A DNA stretch of 64,000 nt from Primula veris (Eukaryota > Streptophyta > Magnoliopsida > Ericales > Primulaceae): assembly GCA_963682055.1 (NCBI GenBank), contig OY821748.1, positions 811,001-875,000 on the forward strand. Direction: 5' to 3'. Below, in pieces: positions 24,240 to 36,720 of this stretch. The notes under the pieces were generated by a model. The model did not search any database and had not been told where the DNA came from. It saw only the letters and a list, made by a program, of their open reading frames with translations. A program made the translations under genes and the position numbers. Every line of letters starts with the position of its first letter. Position 1 is the stretch's first letter.

Positions 24240-25080
24240 GAATGTAGGTTTTTGGTTTCCTTCCCTAGGAAGAGAAGGAAATTTGGGAGTGAAATCTTAT
24301 GTTTTGAGAGCAGAATTAGGGAAATGTATTACCTTAAACAGAGGAAACCGTTTTTTCTGTTATTTTTATTATTTTTTCTCAATTTTTCTTCTTCTCTTGT
24401 TTTTCCTGTTTTTAGGCAGAGATATTCTTGGGGACTATTCTTTGCCAATAACCATTTTTTATTATAGTATCGCTCATGTCAGGTACAAAACCATGCGAAA
24501 TTCTATCATATAGTTTAACATTTAAATTATGTAAAAAAAATTAAAAAAATTTGTTTCGGCAATTTAGCTACATGTTCAAAACCGGTCAAATTTAAGGGTA
24601 GTTTCGTATAACACATAAATTGATATCGGATGGAGTAATAATAATATAAAAAGTTTGAAACTAATTTATTATTTATGCTTTACACACCAAAGAGAACATA
24701 AACTTTTAAATAGAAGGAACTGAAATGCTAATTTTGATAAATGTGGGGGTGAAAATCTATTATTTTAATCAAAACGCAAGAAAAAAAATATATTATTTTT
24801 TTAAATATTGTTTTTCACTTCCCTCTAATTACGCGGCTCCTTGTCTATTTTCAATTCACATTTATCCACGTTAATTTTTATTTTTATTTATCCATTTTAA
24901 TACTAACACATAGTAGAATTTTATTGGTAAATAAGCAACAATCAAATTTGATGACTATAATAATAATTGGTCTTTTTTTCCCTTAAATTTTTTTTGGACC
25001 AAACCACTTCTCTATATATTTTCTCGAGAGATATTTCATTTTCATTTAAGGGCTTGCAAATGAACGTCTTGATTTTGGGA
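24240..25080. other. Intergenic DNA between two genes
   Basis: It contains the probable promoter of the minus-strand gene ending at 24208 and the promoter of the plus-strand zinc finger gene. AT-rich, with no supportable coding sequence. Confidence 0.55.
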
Positions 25081-25082
25081 AA

Positions 25083-28000
25083 ATGGCTTACGGGTATTTT
25101 GCTTTTTATGTTTGAATTTTAGTTATTTGAGCCATTGAGGGAATGCAAGTTTTCTTCTTTTTTTTTTTTTAAAAAATTTCATTATTATTATTTGAGGATT
25201 TGAATTTTTATTGTTGCTGATCATAAATAGATATTTGGAGTTTAAAAATGATTTTATTTTGGGCACATGCAAGATTATTTCTTGTGTTACTATATGGATG
25301 TATGAGTTTGGATCTTGATTCATTTGCATTAATGAAATATTGAACTGTTGTTTTGTTAAATGGCTGTTGAGATTGGATATTGATTAATTGGGGGATATGA
25401 AAGATTGATTTCATATTTTTATTTGCCGCTTATTGATTAATTGGGAGTATTTATTTTGGGAATTTATGTAGGTGCAAGCATTATAGAAGAAGATGCAGGA
25501 TCATAGCTCCTTGTTGTACTGAGGTCTTTGATTGTCGCCATTGCCACAATGAATCAACGGTAACTATATCGTCTTTTTTTCTTGAAGGTGAAATTACTGA
25601 GTATTATCAGTTTTTGACGCGTATGTCTGTTGCTTTACCTTGTTTTAATTTTCTAGAGCACCTTGGAGAATGTTTTTGACCGACACGAGCTTGTCAGACA
25701 TGATGTTAAACAAGTAGGGTGATCACAATTCTCTCTTTTTTACATTGTATTTTCACTTTTCGGGATTGATTAAGATTCTATAAGTTTCATTGCCAAGAAT
25801 CGTGACGTGTTCTGGTCTTTGTGTTGATGTTTCAGGTTATTTGCTCTGCTTGTGACACACAACAACCGGTATGTGTTAAAATTTATTAATCATTTTGTTT
25901 AAAAAATGATTTCAGATTGTTGTTTTTATTCAATTCATTATTTTAACTAGGTGGCTCGTGTCTGTACGAATTGTGAAGTGAATATGGGAGAATATTTCTG
26001 TGAGAAGTGTATTTTCTATGACGACGATGTAGGTTTCTTGTTACAACTTATGATCATAATGAAACAGCATACATCTGATGAATGAATTTTACGACATTCA
26101 TTGACAAACAGCTAAAACCTAATTTGCAACATATTACAGATTGGAAAAAGTCATTTTCATTGCGATGAGTGTGGGATCTGCAGGTGAGAGGCTTAGATTC
26201 TCAGATTGCCATTTACACTAGAAACTCTATAAAATAATACACTTGGGACCACCAAAATTTATTAATTAAAAGAATTATTAATTAATCGATAAATTAATAA
26301 TTATTAATTTATATATTAATTAATATTTTATTAATTTATAGTAAAATACTTAGTTTACAAACATCTTTCAAGCTTCCATTTAATTATTGTATACAATGCA
26401 TGTATATCAAATGAAGAGCCCAATTTGAAAAAACCTTCAATCTCCCACCTTATTATGCTTCTTGTGTTCAATGTATCACTTTATGGACATTAAAAATATT
26501 TTCTATATAAATACAAGATCAAAATAGGTTAACACAAACAAATCATACACACAAGATCAAAAGACAATTGAGTCATTTTTCAAGAAACCTTCGTAAATCA
26601 TTCATGTAATATGCTATATATAAGGAATTATTAATTTATATTTTATATGGGGTCTAAAAAAATTATCAAAAATGTATTATCTTATAATTTTAGCGAATTA
26701 TTAATTTAGCACCCTATCTCTGGATCGGGACCGGCCAAAAATATTATCTTAGAGAGTTTATTAAATAATCGAGTATTAATTTATCGAGTTTCTACTGTAT
26801 ATTTAAATTTGAATCAACATACAATTATAAACCCGTGTATTGGTCTTGATCTATCATGTATAATTTTCAGAGTTGGCGGTGCAGAGAATTTTTTCCATTG
26901 CAAGAAGTGTGGTATGCTTTCAGTTCTTTGATATTTTTGAGCTTTTCATTCTTGTAAGGTTAAGGAGAGCTAGAAATGCTGTCATTCGGTTTGTTCGTGT
27001 TTTCTTTTCATAAATTAGGTGGCAGATCAATTTTGTGTTTCTTTAACCTTTTATTAAGTGGAACTTCAGCAAATTTTAATACAAGGTTTTTACGAGTAAT
27101 GATGAATCTACGATTTCTATACAGATTGATCAAGTGGGCAGCTTCACCCACAAATTAGTAAATATCAGACTAAATTTACTACAGAAGTGTTAGTTAGCTT
27201 GATATATCTCATAATTCTCATTTACTAATTTGGAAGGTGAAACAGAAAGACACAGTTTTAAAGTATGACATGTGCACTTAGCTTATGAACTTGAATATAT
27301 TACCAATCTTTTTGCTAATTAGCTCCCTCTCATCTTTGTGATTACACAAATCTCATTTCGGGTTCATCCTTTGTTATAAGCTTCAGTTATATTTGTGCAA
27401 CAAGATACGGAATCATCTGCTACTTATTCACCTTATCCATGACTGTATAGGTTCATGCTATTCGGTTAATCTTCGTAATAACCATACATGCGTCGAAAAC
27501 TCCATGAAACATCCCTGTCCGATTTGCTACGAGGTTTGCCTTTTCAGATCGATACTACATATCACTCGCTCTATATATAATGGAAAAAGGTTTATAATTG
27601 TGGTGTAATTATTTACCAGTATCTCTTCGACTCTTTGAAACTCACCATCATCATGAAATGTGGGCACACGATGCATTATGACTGCTTCGATGAAATGAAA
27701 AAACATGGAAAGTAAGTACTTATATTAATATTATGTTAAGATTCTTCAGGTAATCTTATTTTTTGAGGGTTGTGCTTTTCTAAATTAAACTTGTATATCA
27801 CGCAGGTATTTCTGTCCTATGTGCATGAGACCACTTGTTGATTCCCCTAATTTACAAGTCATTTCTAAAATTTAAGAGGTGATCATTGTCATTTAAATAT
27901 TAACCGTATTCTTACCTTTTCTGTATGCATTAGGGGGAAACTACATATATCATCTCTGAGATTATATCACTTATGATTCCGCTAAATTAAAAGTTATTTC

Positions 28001-28916
28001 TTTTTCTTCTTGCTAGATATAAGCGACCATGCTTGAGGATCATCAGTTTAAGAAGGTACTATCGTTTTATCCTTTATTGAATACATACTTTCGGCACTTG
28101 AGAGAATTTTGCTTTTAGCAAATCCTTTATACGTCTGCATTCATCTTCATATTAAGCCTTAATTAGTCCTAGTAAATTGAGGTCGGCTATATGAAACCGA
28201 ATGTGAAATCATGTTGTATCCCTTTTTATGTTTCCATTGAGAAGAAGTTATTGCATTCAGAGGCAATGATATAGTATATTTGGCAAGAACTACTGCATTT
28301 TCATTAAAGAAAAAGAAATATTGCTAAATTGTTATCATTTTTTGTTACTTGGACGCATGTATTGGTTGAAGAAACTGTATCTGGTTTGGATCTTGTTTCA
28401 AAAAAATTGTTTCCGAATTTGTTTCCATTCCTAGCTAGAGTACAAAGATGATGTAATTCTAAAATCATTATGGTCATTGTTAAAGAGCAAGGGACTGCCA
28501 CCTTTTCGCATGTTTCTAACACTGACTGACTTACTTTACGCTCGCTTTTCTTTTGAGCTACGGAGATGCAATGTAATCGACTTTGATTTTCTGGTTTGTA
28601 AAACCTACGAGGTTGAAGTTCTATGAAATCGTATCTTCTCTCAGCCTCAAATAAGCCAACTTGTTCTCTTGAATGAAAATGTTAAAAAAAAAACCTAAAT
28701 GACCAAGATAGTCTTTGATGGGACTCTGTGTTATAGTTTTGAATGTATTGGCATATTCTTTTTCAGGTCTGGATTTTGGTGCAACGATTGTAGTAACACC
28801 GTGGAAAGTATTCCATCACATTATCAGACATATGTAGCGACTGTAAATCTTACAACACTAGATCGATTGCACCTCCAGTTCTTAGTCATGACAAACTTAT
28901 TATTCGCCTCATAAGA
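25083..28916 (+). pseudogene. CHY/CTCHY/RING zinc finger E3 ligase, decayed copy A
   Basis: Exons matching copy B: 25083-25093, 25472-25559, 25657-25713, 25836-25868, 25951-26028, 26140-26183, 26871-26911, 27451-27533, 27620-27711 and 27806-27878. The ancestral start codon is lost: the equivalent region carries an in-frame TAA and no ATG, so the first usable ATG (25083) removes 13 residues. A TAA at 27873-27875 stops the frame right after the RING. Exon 11 (about 28017) has another stop, and exon 12 (from about 28768) a one-base insertion. What remains open is about 198 residues with complete CHY, CTCHY and RING-H2 metal ligands but no C-terminal zinc ribbon. It may be a pseudogene or a truncated, possibly interfering protein. 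Intron 6 carries a 582 bp MITE. Confidence 0.8.
26216..26797. mobile_element. MITE (582 bp) with TA target sites in intron 6 of copy A
   Basis: The ends are near-perfect inverted repeats (CACTAGAAACTCTATAAA on the left; TTTATCGAGTTTCTACTG on the right), each flanked by TA (26214-26215 and 26798-26799). The matching intron of copy B is only 103 bp and lacks it, so the insertion came after the duplication. A TA duplication suggests a Tc1/mariner-related mobiliser. No open frame. Confidence 0.75.
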
Positions 28917-28919
28917 GCT

Positions 28920-29840
28920 AGTTCTTTGTACTTAGGAAAAATACCTCTATTGTGTTGCATCTTTGGTTATTTTATGTTCTGATTTTCAAATAAAAGAATG
29001 AGTTATGTGCTATTTAAGGCTTTTTCCGGGTCTCAATGAAAATTTTACCCGATAAAGGGTGTCGAGAGCAGTAGAGGGCACTGACATGAATCATTTCAAT
29101 GATAAAAATAGATAATTTCAACTTTACAAATGTTACTGAGTGATGGCTTGTTACAAGTGAAAATTGACTACCGCTGGTATCTATTTATTCGATCCAATCC
29201 ATTCTGCTGTACCGATCCGGCGATCCCTCATATTTCGTCTGATTGATGCTCAACAAATACACCATACAAATCCATCATTTCTACTCTGTAACGATGTTTT
29301 GAATCTGGCTGTTCTAAAATATCAGTTCCTTTTAACTGAATAACTATGAAAAAAAATCACCCCACCGTACTGAATGACTAACAGAAATCGTTTAGGGACC
29401 GATTGACAACTCAATATCAGTTCAGCAAACTCAATGTTAAGCTTATTTAAAAAAAAAAAAAACTCAATGTCAAGCTAAATCAGTTTGACGCGGGGATTGA
29501 ATGATTACTAAAATAGTATTCCATCTTTCTCACCCGTTTAATTGTCCATTATGAAACTATCTGCAATTTTGATCGGCTTATAACTTGTATCAAAATTGTC
29601 GAAATGATTTTTTTTAAAATTTAACATTTGAACTATATGGTCAACTTTTAAAAAATTTCATTCCGACAGTCGATAAAAGTTCATGGCCGATCAAAATTGC
29701 ACGTAGTTTCGTAATAGATAATTAAATAGGAACGAATGGAGTACAAATCTTTCTAGTACTAAAGAAAGTTGTTTTCCAAACTGTGTAAAGCTGTACAGTA
29801 ATTTTCCCCAAGTAAAATGGTACAAGTGATAAAAGGAAAG
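28920..29840. other. Intergenic DNA after copy A
   Basis: No gene is seen. A short direct repeat around TCAATGT(T/C)AAGCT flanks an A-run at about 29431-29478. Confidence 0.5.
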
Positions 29841-29849
29841 AAAAACATA

Positions 29850-31735
29850 TCTGTATAGAGGTTGGATTTTTATACTACATTTTTTCTGAAAAAGCACACA
29901 AATCGTAAATTTTTTTTACAGTTTATAGTGTTTTTATGCAAACCGTACACGGTTTGCATGTATTTTTTTTTTATTTATAATTTCAATTTGTAAAATAGTA
30001 AAAAATATATAAAATATGCAAATCCATAATTCACTTAGCTATATATAATTGTTTGTTGTTTGTTTATATTAATTATAGAAATTATAATAATTGTTGATAT
30101 TTGTCGCATTTTTGCATTATTATTTTTTTTTTTTGTAATTTCAATTTGTAAAATAGTAAAAAATATATAAAATATGCAAATCCATAATTCACTTAGCTGT
30201 ATATAATTGTTTGTTGTTTGTTTATATTAATTATAAAAATTATAATAATTGTTGATATTTGTCGCATTTTTGCATTATTTATTTATTTTGTGTAATTTCA
30301 ATTTGTAAAATAGGAAAAAATATATAAAATATGCAAATCCATAATTCACTTAGTAATATATAATTATTTGTTGTTTGTTTATATTAATTATAGAAATTAT
30401 AATAATTGTTGATATTTGTCCCATTTTTGCAATTTTTTTTTTTTTTTTTGTAATTTCAATTTGTAAAATAGGAAAAAATATATAAAATATGCAAATCCAT
30501 AATTCACTTAGCTATATATAATTGTTTGTTGTTTGTTTATATTAATTATAGAAATTATAATAATTGTTGATATTTGTCCCATTTTTGCATTATTTATTTT
30601 TTTTGTGTAATTTCAATTTGTAAAATAGGAAAAAATATATAAAATATGCAAATCCATAATTCACTTAGCTATATATAATTGTTTGTTGTTTGTTTATATT
30701 AATTATAGAAATTATAATAATTGTTGATATTTGTCCCATTTTTGCATTATTTTTTTATTTTTTTGTAATTTCAATTTTTATTGGTGATTTGGGCAAACAA
30801 ACTAATTAAAAAACATAATTTTATAAAAACCCCTAATTTTCAAAACGGGTAAATATTAATAAAGCGTAACAATTTTTATTTTTCTCAATCAAAATAAATA
30901 AACATCATAAACATGTAACATCATAACCAAACCATTAGTAATAAATATCTAAATAACACAAATTTGAATAAAAACCCTAATTTTTTTATTAAATGGGACA
31001 AATATCAACAATTATTATAATTTCTATAATTAATATAAACAAACAATAAACAATTATATATAGCTAAGTGAATTATGGATTTGCATATTTTATATATTTT
31101 TTCCTATTTTACAAATTGAAATTACAAAAAAAAAAAAAAATAATGCAAAAATGGGACAAATATCAACAATTATTATAATTTCTATAATTAATATAAACAA
31201 ACAAAAAAAAATTATATATAGCTAAGTGAATTATGGATTTGCATATTTTATATATTTTTTACTATTTTACAAATTGAAATTACACAAAAAAAATAAATAA
31301 TGCAAAAATGGGACAAATATCAACAATTATTATAATTTATATAATTAATATAAACAAACAACAAACAATTATATATAGCTAAGTGAATTATTGATTTGCA
31401 TATTTTATATATTTTTTCCTATTTTACAAATTGAAATTACAAAAAAAAATAAAAATGCAAAAATGGGACAAATATCAATAATTATTATAATTTCTATAAT
31501 TAATATAAACAAACAATAAACAATTATATATAGCTAAGTGAATTTTGGATTTGCATATTTTATATATTTTTTCCTATTTTACAAATTGGAAAAAAAAAAT
31601 ACATGCAAACCGTATATTTAATGTACGGTTTGCATAAAAACACTGTAAACTGTAGATTTTTTTTACGGTTTGTACGTTTTTAAAAAAAAAATATAGTATA
31701 AAAATTCAACTTCATTCCTATACTACTCCAATATC
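29850..31735. mobile_element. Foldback element with 5 + 4 inverted tandem repeats of ~155 bp
   Basis: The left arm holds five direct copies of a ~155 bp unit; the marker ATGCAAATCCATAATTCACTT lies near 30016, 30171, 30330, 30488 and 30639. The right arm holds four copies in inverted orientation, near 31078, 31232, 31393 and 31548. The ~200 bp between the arms are unique. Outside the repeats lie further inverted sequences: a tract with TTTTTATGCAAACCGTAC on the left mirrors one with GTACGGTTTGCATAAAAA on the right, and the match continues to TTTTTATACTA blocks near 29868 and 31695. This is the organisation of Foldback elements. No coding capacity. Outer ends are approximate; the arms could form a hairpin of several hundred base pairs. 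Confidence 0.8.
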
Positions 31736-32700
31736 TACTGTGGATGTATGTTACCTTTCAATTTGGCTTTACATGGCAAAAAAGTATAAACATAATACTG
31801 TATAACAATAATCAATATTACAAAATAAAATAAAAATAACAATAATCAAATCTACGTAAAAACAGTTTGTTTAAATAGTAAAAAAATAAAAAATATATCT
31901 CCCCGAACTTTGGGAATTGTGCTACATTGCAGGTCCTAGTGAATGTGTTGTTAAAACGTGAGTAAAATATGTTCTTTTAGAGTACCAATAATATTTCAAT
32001 AAAAAATACTAACTAAATATCGGATAACAACAAAAAAAAAAAAAAATTTATATATTCATAGTTAGTACTTAGTATGCAACTAGTCTATCATTACAAACGC
32101 AAAATAAATTTGTTTCATTAAGTTCTTAATGAAAACCATTATACATTAAAATTTACTCCTTTTTTTCTGTATAATCATCCTAGATTCCTAATGCTTCAAA
32201 TATTTTTTTTGGTAACCAAAGATCTTAGGATCACGATCAGACTGGGCATTACGATCAACAAGAGCTTCTTCGTTTACCGTGGTTAAAGTTCAACCACGAT
32301 CTTATGTCATATTAATTCCGCTTTTACCTTTTTACATCTAATGATTTTTAAGAAAAAAAACCCTCTAATTAATTTCTAAAATATGGTCTGGATGGAGTAG
32401 TTTACAAGTAAAATTTTAAAAATATGCAACGGTAAAGTAAAAGTTTTAAGAATATGCATAAAATATCAATATATATAATTACTTTTTTTCTTCCCCTAAT
32501 TACACGGCTCCTTGTCTCTTTTCAATCCACATTAAATATTCGTTTTTTTTCTTATCCATTTTACTACTAAAACAGTATTTTAATTTATTGGCAATCATAA
32601 AAAATTATGTCACTACATAAATAATTGGTATTTATTTCTCAAGCTTTTTATAATTTTTAGACCCAAATCTCTATCTCTCCTAAAACACTTCTCTTTCTCT
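31736..32700. other. Intergenic DNA before zinc finger copy B
   Basis: AT-rich, with no supportable gene. The part from about 32480 resembles the region upstream of copy A (around 24810-25020), as expected for duplicated promoters. Confidence 0.55.
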
Positions 32701-32721
32701 CTGTAGAGATTTTTCATCTCC

Positions 32722-35700
32722 ATGGAAAGCTTTGCTAATGAACGTCTTGATTTTGGGAAGATGGGTTATGGGTATATATATATATATATATCCCTTCAAC
32801 TTTGAATTTTGTTTCAGTTAATGCATTAAATTAGTAACATTTGTTTTGTTTTTGTTCTTGAATGTTTTTTTTAATTCAATCATTATAATCTGGGTATCTG
32901 AAAGAATGGCTTTTTATACCTTTCTTTGTCTGTGTTGTTAGATCATAGATGATAGTTTTAGTTTGAGCATGGGGAAAAAATTGATCTTTTATCATGTATC
33001 TTGTTTTTTATATCGATTTTAGCGTTTCAGCACTACGGAAAAAACAGTTTTAGTTCTGCCACTGAGTTTGAAAGTAGATTTATTTTGGGCACATGAAAGA
33101 TTAATGTTTTTTTTAATTCAATCATTATAATCTGGGTATCTGAAAGAATGACTTTTTATACCTTTCTTTGTCTTTGTTGTTAGATCATAGATGATAGTTT
33201 GAGTTTGATCACGGAGGAACTAGTAGTAGGCTAAAACGACTCGAGCACATGGGGAAAAATTTGATCTTTTATCATGTATATTGTTTTTTATATCGATTTT
33301 AGCATTTCAACACTCCCATGATTACGGAAAAAACAGTTCTAGTTCCGCCACTGAGTTTGAAAATAGATTTATTTTGGGCACATGAAAGATTAATGTTTTT
33401 TTATGTCCCTCTCTATTGCTGTGTTGCTCTATGGATGTATCAGTTTAGATCTTGATCCATTTACAGTAATGAATCATTGAATTCTTTAGTTTTCTGCTAT
33501 TGTTTCATTAAATGGCTGTTGAGTTTGGATATTGTTGTATTTGGGCATATGGAAGATTGATTAGATTTGCTACTTATTGATATTTATTTTGGGAATTTAA
33601 TGTAGGTGCAAGCATTATAGAAGAAGATGCAGGATCAGAGCTCCTTGTTGTAATGAGGTCTTTGATTGTCGCCATTGCCACAATGAATCAACGGTATTTT
33701 TATCGTCTTTTTTCTTCTTCTTATAATGATGTTTTTCCATTAGATGCTGTAGGATTTATTTCGGATGCTGGTAATTATCAATTTATTTTGTTTTACTTGA
33801 ATGTGAAATTCCTAATTAGTCTGTCCTTGACATGGATATCTTTTTCTTATACGTGTTTTAATTTTCTAGAACACCTTGCGGAACATATTTGATCGACATG
33901 AGCTTGTCAGACACGATGTTAAACAAGTATGCGATACACGATTTCTGTTTTTTACATTGATTCTCTACTAATATAGAGTGATTTTTAGATCCTACAAGTT
34001 CACTGCCCAGAATTGTAATGTGTTCTGGTCTTTGTGTTGATGTTCCAGGTTATTTGTTCCGTTTGTGACACAGAACAACCAGTATGTATCAAAAGTTTTG
34101 AATCCTTTTGTTTTAGAACTGATTCTCTTTTTGTTATTTTTATTCAGTTCATTATGTTTGACCAGGTGGCTCGTGTTTGTACCAATTGTGGAGTGAATAT
34201 GGGAGAATATTTTTGCGAAAAGTGTAAATTCTATGACGACCACGTATGTTTCTTGTTACAACCTATGATTATTATGACTTGGCATATATTTACAACATTT
34301 AATGAAAAACTTTCTTTATAGCTAGTATCTCACTCAATGCAGATTGGAAAAAGTCATTTTCATTGCAATGATTGTGGGATCTGCAGGCGAGACACTTAGT
34401 TTCTCATATTGCCATTTATATTTAATTTTGAATCAACGTTCGATTTTTAACTTGTATATTGATTTTGGCTTATTATGTATAATTTCCAGAGTTGGCGGTG
34501 CAGAGAATTTTTTCCATTGCAAGAAGTGTGGTATGCTTTTAGCTTTTAATTTTTTATTAAGATTTTGTTTTTATGAGGTTAAGGAGAATGGCTAATGTTT
34601 TCAATTGCCATTCAGTTTCTTCATGAGTATGTTTTGTCAAAAAGTTAGATGTTAGACCAATGATTTATATAGTGGCATCATTTTGTATGCAGATTGGTTA
34701 GGTGACAAAAAGGCCCACAATTTTTTACATATCAAACTAATTTATATACAGAAGTGTTAGCTTAATCTCTTTTGGAGATCTAGATGCATGGAATGTGCAC
34801 TTGGCTCATGACTTTAGCAATTTTACCACTCTTACTGCTTAGCTACCTCTCATCTTTGTCTTTATTTATATCTCATCTTAGTTTTGTTCATTGTTATAAA
34901 CTCTGGTTAATTTGTGCAGCAAAATATGAGTTAATTGCTACTGTTTTCACATTTTTTCATGTAATGACTGTATAGGTTCATGCTATTCGATTAATCTTCA
35001 TGATAATCACAAATGTGTGGAGAACTCCATGCGACATCATTGTCCCATTTGCTACGAGGTTTACCTTCTCAGCTCGATATTACATATTACTTGCTCTGTA
35101 ATGAAAAAAAAGGTTTATAATTGCGTCGTGATTGTTTTCCAGTATCTCTTCGACTCCTTGAAAGACACCACTGTCATGAAATGTGGGCACACGATGCATT
35201 GGGAATGTTACACTGAAATGATAAAACGTGAAAAGTAAGGGTGTATATGCATATCATATCCAGATTCTCATGTTTTTAATAATTTTAAGAGGTTGTGCTT
35301 TTCTGAATAATAACTTGTGTTTTACGCAGACGTTTCTGTCCTATCTGCACGAGATCAATCTTTGATATGCCTTCGACTTGGAATAAAATAGACAAAGAGG
35401 TGAATTCATGGTAGTCATACCTCGTTGCTAGATGCTTCTTTTGGCTTTTAAGTTGTTATTATAAGATGTTGACTGGCCAAATTAAAAGCTTTTTTAGTAA
35501 TATGGCCTGAACAGGTGATAGTAATTTATAACTGAATGAACACATTTACCTTTGCCTTAAAAATGCTAGCTTAATTACTTAAAAGTTAAAACTGCAACCA
35601 AACAATCGCCAACTATCAATATGATAATACTCTTTACATGTGAGAGGTACTTGATCCTTTGGATCTTTGTTATTTCCTGTATTTTCAAAGAGTTGGAACA

Positions 35701-36720
35701 AATTCAAAAATTTCATTCTCCTAAAATTTGAATGTGGCCCCTGTCATTCTTGGATCTTCACTTTTATTTTTCCTTTTTCTGTATGCATTAATGAAAATAA
35801 ATAAACAAATATCAACTTTGAGATTATCTCACTTATAGTTCTGTTTATTTATGGCTCAATTCTGTTTCTTTTTTCCAGATTGAAGCAACCATGCCTGATG
35901 ATTATTGGTTTAAGAAGGTACTGTTATTTTATCCCTAGTGCAACTGGTGAAAAATCCTTTATTAAATACATGTTTTTGCAACTTGAGAGAGTTTTGCTTT
36001 TGGCAAATCTTTTTTATGTCTCTGTTAAGAAGAAATTATTACATACGGTGACAACATGTATTTGTCAAGAACTACTGCATTTTGATGTTTCCATATTTCG
36101 CTACTTAGACTCCTGAAGGCTGAAAAACAGTACTACTTAGTATGGATTTGCTTGTTTCCTAAAATGTTTTTTTTTTCCAAATTTGTTTCCAATTTCTAGT
36201 CTTTAGGATGAAGATAATGCAATCTTAAAACCATTGTGGTATTCATTATTGAGAACCAATGGACTACCATCACTTTTTTGCATGTTTCTGAAACAGGTAT
36301 TCTTTGAAAAATGCTTAGACGCCATTTACTTGCAGTTTTAAGCCTGGTTAATTGTTTGTCCTTATAAGATTCAACACATTCGCCTTTGATTTTGTGGTGT
36401 GTCTACGGGTGTTGAGTTTATGAATTCATTTACTTCTTCAACCTCGAATAACGCAACTCATTCTCTTGAATGCTGCAGTAAAACTGCCTCTTAGTTAAAA
36501 TGTCACAAAACCCACATGACCATTATGGTCTTTGATGGGGCTATGTGTTTTTCGCGATAAAGTAGTTTTGAAAGTATTGCATGTTTATGATCAGGTCTGG
36601 ATTTCATGCAACGATTGTAGTGACACCACAGAGGTATACGATCACATGATCGAGCAAAAATGCGGCCACTGTAAATCTTACAACAGTAGACTGATTGCAC
36701 CTTCGGTTCTTCCTCAATGA
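32722..36720 (+). CDS. MIEL1: CHY/CTCHY/RING zinc finger E3 ubiquitin ligase, intact copy B
   Basis: Twelve exons: 32722-32771, 33606-33693, 33870-33926, 34049-34081, 34166-34243, 34343-34386, 34490-34530, 34976-35058, 35143-35234, 35330-35399, 35879-35917 and 36595-36720. The 801 bases give 266 residues, close to the length I recall for Arabidopsis MIEL1. In order: CHY zinc finger (from G17-C18-K19-H20-Y21), CTCHY finger (to about 150), RING-H2 with C153, C156, C172, H174, H177, C180, C192 and C195, and a C-terminal zinc ribbon with C230, C233, C248 and C251. Proteins of this family (RCHY1/MIEL1) ubiquitinate transcription factors such as MYBs for proteasomal degradation in defence and ABA responses. 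All introns are GT-AG except intron 6, which starts GC. The MIEL1 name rests on architecture, length and gene order. Confidence 0.9.
32865..33395 (+). repeat. ~260 bp tandem duplication inside intron 1 of copy B
   Basis: The block from TTCAATCATTATAATCTGGG to TTTTGGGCACATGAAAG occurs twice in direct orientation, at about 32865-33105 and 33110-33395, with small indels. The equivalent intron of copy A is about half as long and has only one partial version. Confidence 0.75.

Noticed and set aside
29930..31625. Regularly spaced repeats that could suggest a CRISPR-like array
   Set aside because: The whole ~155 bp unit is repeated without unique spacers, the array is inverted around a core, and the DNA is from a plant nucleus.
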